Source: CAYNNP01 sp964398215 (GTDB taxonomy: Bacteria > Planctomycetota > Planctomycetia > Pirellulales > Pirellulaceae). From it: DNA of 18,637 nt. The notes under the pieces were generated by a model, which ran no database searches, was not told where the DNA came from, and saw only the letters and a program-made list of their open reading frames with translations. Made by a program: the position numbers and the translations under genes. Below, piece after piece: positions 14,887-18,637 of this stretch. Within the stretch, counting starts at the first letter, position 1; every line of letters begins with the position of its first letter. The DNA is taken from assembly GCA_964398215.1 (NCBI GenBank), contig CAYNNP010000130.1, positions 1-18,637 on the forward strand, given 5' to 3'.

Positions 14887-15217
14887 TAGAGGGGGTCCGG
14901 ATGTTGGAAATTGAAGAAATAGGCCGGAAAACGGTTTCGCTGACATGATTTTGATCGATTTGTACCGTCAAAGAACGGAAAATGTCAGCCGAATCCCGCG
15001 TCCTGGGTATGATAAACAGTGCTTTCGATCATTGGAACAGATTCTGGCTCTCAATGCGCGAACCACGGGGGTTTTCCTTGGAACCCCAACTCGCCTTACG
15101 AGATCCCTGCTAAATCTCGTACATGGAGTATTTTCGTCTGTTTTACGGAACTTTTTAGGCGTCAAAACGATCTAAAGCCGAACGATTTCTTATCTCTAGC
15201 TCGACACACTAATACTT
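14887..15217. other. divergent intergenic region
   Basis: This 331-base gap separates the RGG-type gene (-) and the large surface protein (+). It contains a G-run/C-run hairpin (ggggtt ... aacccc) around 15068-15088 and AT-rich sequence from about 15125 to 15215. No clear promoter boxes or Shine-Dalgarno were found in front of either start. No gene is visible. Confidence 0.4.
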
Positions 15218-18175
15218 ATGTCCCCTCGAGGCCCGTCAAAACGAAATCGATTGCGCCGTCAACTGCGAGTGGAGCGGTTGTCTGAGCGTCGGGTTTTGGC
15301 TGCAATCGCGGGGTTCGTGTTTGATGACTCAAACCTTTCGCTTCAACAAGACGGCACCGAACAGAACCTAGCGGATCGGGTCGTTTACATCGATATTTCC
15401 AATGATGGATTTCTCAATAACGGCGAACCGCTAACAACGACTGATGAAAGCGGATTCTTTCTGTTCGATGATGTGCCCGATGGTACCTACGCACTGAGGG
15501 TCTATAACGGATCAACATCCCAAGACCAAGTGTTTCCAGCCAACGCTCTGGATGTTGGTGAAAACATCAATCTTGAGGACGGAGTTGACTTGGTGCTTTC
15601 GGGAGATGCTCCCGTTGCCTTCACTTCGGAAACAGTTGAATTCGGTAACTTCACTACCGGCCAAGTCCAATCGCTTAATGTCGGTGATAGTCTTGTTGGC
15701 TCTCAGACTCTCCCAAGCGGTGCAGTTTTGTTGCTGGGCGGTAGCGGTACTGCAAATAACGCGTGGCTCGTCGATCCAAGATCCGAAACCACACAACCGA
15801 TTGACATATCTGGTGGTGCTCCAGTTGCTTGGTCTGCGCTCGCTGTTGACGGACAGGGCAATGGTGTTGCCATTAGCGTCGATAGCCAATCTGGATCGCT
15901 GCTAACTGTCGATGCAACCAACGAAGCATCTGGCATCGAGGTCGTAGAAACTGGAATCGTAGTTCCTGTCGACACACAAACCATTGCGTCCAGTACCGGA
16001 ACACGTTCCGTTTTGGCCTGGGCAGGATCGCAAGGACTGGAGGTATCGCTGTGGAGCAATTCCACAGGCACTTTCATTACCACCACACCACGAGTGATTC
16101 CCGATACAACGCAGCTAGTCGCCTATGACGACGCATCAGGCATCCTTGTGCTGCGAACGGATGATGGCGGGTTGTCGGTTCACGATGTGGATGGCAACTT
16201 TGCAACGTTGGCGACAATTGATCAATCACGCGGTGCCACCGCACTGGACAGCGAGCGAAACCTGATTGTTTCCGTATCACCATCAAACGAATCCATCGAA
16301 TTCTTTGGCGCGACAACCGGCGAACTGCTTGATTCAGTTCCAGCTGACCTAGAAAACATCGGGGCGGTCAACGAAATCGCCTACAGCGGAGCCGACCGAA
16401 GTCTTACGCTGTTGGGACAAGCCGGGCTGAAGCGTTTGGCCTTCACTGACCCTGCATCACAAATTGTCGTTGTCGAAGACGGCGAAGACACCGAGCTGAC
16501 ATCGTTTGGGATTCGTCTTTTAGATTCAAATCAAGCTCCCGTTGAATCGGTCGACCTGTCGTATACCGTTGACGAAGATTTCACACTCACTGTTGGCGCC
16601 CCCGGCGCTCTGATCGATGTCGTTGATCCCGACGACAACGATTTGTTTATCGGTTTTGTCACATCGCCACCTAGCAACGGCGTTGTGAATCTGGATTTAG
16701 GTGGTGGATTCAGGTACACGCCAAACGCAAACTACAACGGAACAGACTCGTTCACGCTTGTTGCCCATGATGGCCGCGATCGATCAGAAGAAATCACCGT
16801 CAATGTGACCGTGAACCCAGTAGCTGATCCGCCAACAGGCATCATCGCAGATATTGGACCGATCCCAGAAAACGCGATCGCAGGATTTGGCTTGGGTCCG
16901 ATCATCATCCAAGACGGCGACTTGAATGACAATCACAACATCATCGTCGCTGGCGGGCCGTTCGACATCATCGGTGGTCAGCTGATTTTCCTGGGTGGCG
17001 AACTAGATTTCGAGCAACAACCAGAAGTCGAATTGTCGATCATGGTCAATGATGACCTAGCAACCACAACGTTGTTCGAGACGATCAATATCTTCGTCAC
17101 TGATGTGAACGAACCGATCACTGGAATCGGCCCTCTGGAAGCTCGTGTCGAAGAGAATGTGCCAGGCGCTCATGTCGCAAGTTTGTTCGTCGAAGACCAA
17201 GACTTTGGTTCTGCCCCTGTCTTTACCGTCGACGATGACCGGTTTGTCGTCGAAGGTGACCAGTTGCGATTGGCTGACGGCGTTGCTTTAGATCATGAAG
17301 CTACACCTACAGTAACGCTGATGGTGACGGCAACCGATGGAGACAGCTTTACCCAAGAAATCACCATCTCCGTCCTGGACATTGCCGAGCAGCCAACGAG
17401 CATCACTCTGGTAAACAATGGCGTCATTGAATTGCGGCCCGGCGCAACGGTCGGTGCTGTTTCTGTTGACGGAAACGCACCCGGTGATAATTACAATGTC
17501 GATGTGAGTGATGACCGATTCGAGCTAGTCGACGGCATTCTCAAGTTACGAGACGAGGAATGGGTAGAACGATCTGAACAGGAACAAATTCAGCTCACAA
17601 TCACCGTCCAAGATACACGTCAAGAATTCGCACCCATCTCGCGTCAATATGTACTCAATGTGTTGGAGAATGCGACTCCACACCACAACGAGGATAACCC
17701 GTATGACGCCAATCAAGACGGACAAGTGTCCGCTGCTGATGCGTTAACGATCATCAACTTTATCAATACATACGGGCCTGGGCCAGCAACAGAAATTGAG
17801 CCCGGTATCTCCGCTGACGTGAACAACGACAATCTGATTTCCCCACTGGATATCATTTTGGTTATCAACGAACTCAACGCGATCCAAAACGGTAGCGGTG
17901 GAACTGTTGGTGGCGAAGGTGAACCAGAAGGCGAATTGATACAGTCGCCAATCTTACCACCAGCCGTCACAACAAATGACGAAGACGAAGTCCCTACCGA
18001 TCCAACCATTGACAATGGCGCATCTGGCGACAGCCTAGCCGGCGATGATTCGAGTTCTGACCAAACCAGCGACAGCGGATCGGAATCAGAATCCGGCGAT
18101 GAATCTTCGCCCAGCGACGAATCCGTCAACGATGCTGTCGACGCCGCAATCTCGTCTTTCAGTGACGAGTCCTAG
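15218..18175 (+). CDS. large surface protein with SdrD-B, cadherin-like and dockerin parts and an acidic tail
   Basis: The 985-residue product begins with a very basic stretch and ERLSERRVLAA (19-29), the planctomycete LEPRxLLA-type export motif. Residues about 30-110 resemble an SdrD B-like carrier domain (IAGFVFDDSN ... DESGFFLFDDVPDGTYALRV). Residues about 125-430 are repetitive beta-sheet sequence that could be a beta-propeller. A cadherin/VCBS-like module follows (about 438-540; YTVDEDFTLTV ... FRYTPNANYNGTDSF), then three cadherin-like repeats (about 545-820). Two dockerin loops come next: YDANQDGQVSAADAL at 829-843 and ADVNNDNLISPLDIIL at 866-881. The last 80 residues are Ser/Asp/Glu-rich (SDSGSESESGDESSPSDES). 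The likely role is calcium-dependent adhesion or surface display. No enzymatic motif is visible. The ATG at 15218 has no Shine-Dalgarno. Confidence 0.9.
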   Translation: MSPRGPSKRNRLRRQLRVERLSERRVLAAIAGFVFDDSNLSLQQDGTEQNLADRVVYIDISNDGFLNNGEPLTTTDESGFFLFDDVPDGTYALRVYNGSTSQDQVFPANALDVGENINLEDGVDLVLSGDAPVAFTSETVEFGNFTTGQVQSLNVGDSLVGSQTLPSGAVLLLGGSGTANNAWLVDPRSETTQPIDISGGAPVAWSALAVDGQGNGVAISVDSQSGSLLTVDATNEASGIEVVETGIVVPVDTQTIASSTGTRSVLAWAGSQGLEVSLWSNSTGTFITTTPRVIPDTTQLVAYDDASGILVLRTDDGGLSVHDVDGNFATLATIDQSRGATALDSERNLIVSVSPSNESIEFFGATTGELLDSVPADLENIGAVNEIAYSGADRSLTLLGQAGLKRLAFTDPASQIVVVEDGEDTELTSFGIRLLDSNQAPVESVDLSYTVDEDFTLTVGAPGALIDVVDPDDNDLFIGFVTSPPSNGVVNLDLGGGFRYTPNANYNGTDSFTLVAHDGRDRSEEITVNVTVNPVADPPTGIIADIGPIPENAIAGFGLGPIIIQDGDLNDNHNIIVAGGPFDIIGGQLIFLGGELDFEQQPEVELSIMVNDDLATTTLFETINIFVTDVNEPITGIGPLEARVEENVPGAHVASLFVEDQDFGSAPVFTVDDDRFVVEGDQLRLADGVALDHEATPTVTLMVTATDGDSFTQEITISVLDIAEQPTSITLVNNGVIELRPGATVGAVSVDGNAPGDNYNVDVSDDRFELVDGILKLRDEEWVERSEQEQIQLTITVQDTRQEFAPISRQYVLNVLENATPHHNEDNPYDANQDGQVSAADALTIINFINTYGPGPATEIEPGISADVNNDNLISPLDIILVINELNAIQNGSGGTVGGEGEPEGELIQSPILPPAVTTNDEDEVPTDPTIDNGASGDSLAGDDSSSDQTSDSGSESESGDESSPSDESVNDAVDAAISSFSDES

Positions 18176-18205
18176 GAATTCTTTTCAAAGCCTTTGAGTT
18201 CAGGC

Positions 18206-18230
18206 GTAGCGAAAGTCGTCAAGACTTTCG
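18206..18230. repeat. short palindrome related to the one at 12960
   Basis: A perfect 8-bp stem (cgaaagtc 18210-18217 with gactttcg 18223-18230) has a 5-base loop. With its left flank (gtagcg) it matches the reverse complement of the 12960-12994 element, except that this copy lacks the inner segment around gacgtc. Two related copies in one 18-kb window indicate a repeat family. It lies about 35 bases after the stop of the large surface protein and could also help end its transcript. Confidence 0.65.
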
Positions 18231-18245
18231 GAAAACTACAGGGCG

Positions 18246-18337
18246 TTGGTAACCCGAAGCGTGAGTTTTGAAGTTTTGCTTTTGGTGTAGGCCGGACCGA
18301 GCAAACGCTGCAATTGCCGGAACTTCGGACGCAAGTA
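18246..18337. repeat. right copy of the 50-bp inverted repeat with its 20-bp satellite
   Basis: Bases 18288-18337 are the exact reverse complement of 1-50. Bases 18246-18265 (ttggtaacccgaagcgtgag) match the reverse complement of 89-108 with one difference. The spacer between the two blocks differs in length (22 here, 38 on the left). The perfect block suggests recent copying or selection; the diverged spacer argues against a simple recent transposition of the whole 18 kb. Confidence 0.85.
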
Positions 18338-18376
18338 GAAATGTCGTTGATAGTGTAATCTCTGCGACACAATGGA

Positions 18377-18430
18377 GGCGTTTGCGCTGTTCCGGCACGT
18401 ATCGCGTCCTTGGTCCAGCCTACAACCAAA
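18377..18430. repeat. diverged third copy of the end repeat
   Basis: Bases 18389-18423 align with 15-51 (shared gttccggca, then ggtcc, then gcctac) in the same orientation as the left copy. They are therefore inverted relative to 18288-18337. The two right-hand copies form a loose inverted pair about 50 bases apart. Confidence 0.5.
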
Positions 18431-18518
18431 CACCTCCTCAAAAAGAGCAACTTTAAAATCTTGAAGTTGCGCTTTTCACCGTGGACAAAGAACACAGAAA
18501 CCCATCCACGACGCAAAA

Positions 18519-18600
18519 AGGCCGGAGGCCGACACAACCCTAGCTGGTGGCGTCAGCCACCAGACAGAATCCCAGTTCAAAACAAAAGGCCGGAGCGACG
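18519..18600. repeat. repeat cluster with a perfect hairpin
   Basis: A perfect 8-bp stem with a GTCA loop (ctggtggc 18544-18551, gccaccag 18556-18563) sits between two similar ggccgga blocks (about 18521 and 18588). The style matches the other palindromic repeats. No gene was found in 18176-18637; the short frames there lie across the repeats. Confidence 0.5.
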
Positions 18601-18637
18601 GTCTTGATTTGGGTCAACAGGTCCGGTCGAAAATCTT

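Noticed and set aside
1..18637. tRNA, rRNA, transposase, integrase or toxin-antitoxin genes
   Set aside because: Reading both strands I found no T-loop-like sequence in a tRNA context, no rRNA segment, and no DDE, tyrosine or serine recombinase motifs among the translated frames.

Overview
The window most likely comes from a planctomycete of the Rhodopirellula/Pirellula type. Two very large secreted proteins carry the planctomycete-style N-terminal L-(E/S)-x-R-R-(L/V)-L-A motif and planctomycete-type dockerin repeats. There is a formylglycine sulfatase and a PL10-like pectate lyase. Most genes have no clear Shine-Dalgarno sequence, and intergenic regions hold short palindromic repeats. This assignment rests on protein style only; there is no rRNA or other phylogenetic marker here.

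Layout. 1-531: non-coding, with a palindromic repeat element, a hairpin and a promoter. 532-1281 (+): a small secreted protein with about 42 cysteines in 249 residues, built from six ~45-bp units and followed by a strong bidirectional terminator at 1403-1437. 1483-5406 (-): a 1307-residue metzincin-like protease with PPC, Calx-beta, reelin-like, GEVED and dockerin parts. 5627-7158 (+): two overlapping genes (ATGA), a conserved-looking cytoplasmic protein of unknown function and a lipoprotein-like secreted protein. 7213-8217 (-): a PL10-like pectate lyase with altered motif residues. 8218-9057: 840 bases without a convincing gene but rich in DNA/RNA structure, including an intrinsic terminator on the minus strand. 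9058-10095 (-): RNA 3'-phosphate cyclase (RtcA). 10298-12898 (+): a sulfatase fused to a DUF6807 (PmoA-like) domain. 13018-14886 (-): a secreted protein with an RGG-rich insert. 15218-18175 (+): a 985-residue SdrD-B/cadherin-like/dockerin surface protein with an acidic tail. 18176-18637: a cluster of repeat elements, one of which is an exact 50-bp inverted copy of the first 50 bases of the window.

The genes do not form one operon; most are single transcription units in alternating directions. The common theme is the cell surface and extracellular polymer breakdown: sulfatase, pectate lyase-like enzyme, protease and adhesin-like proteins, with a candidate disulfide-rich envelope protein. RtcA is the exception, an RNA-processing enzyme with no RtcB next to it.

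The observations I rate highest are the apparent circular permutation of the reelin-like domain in the protease (which has also lost the Met-turn methionine), the cysteine-repeat envelope candidate, the sulfatase-DUF6807 fusion, and the structured region at 8218-9057. All domain names come from reading motifs by eye; no database search was run.
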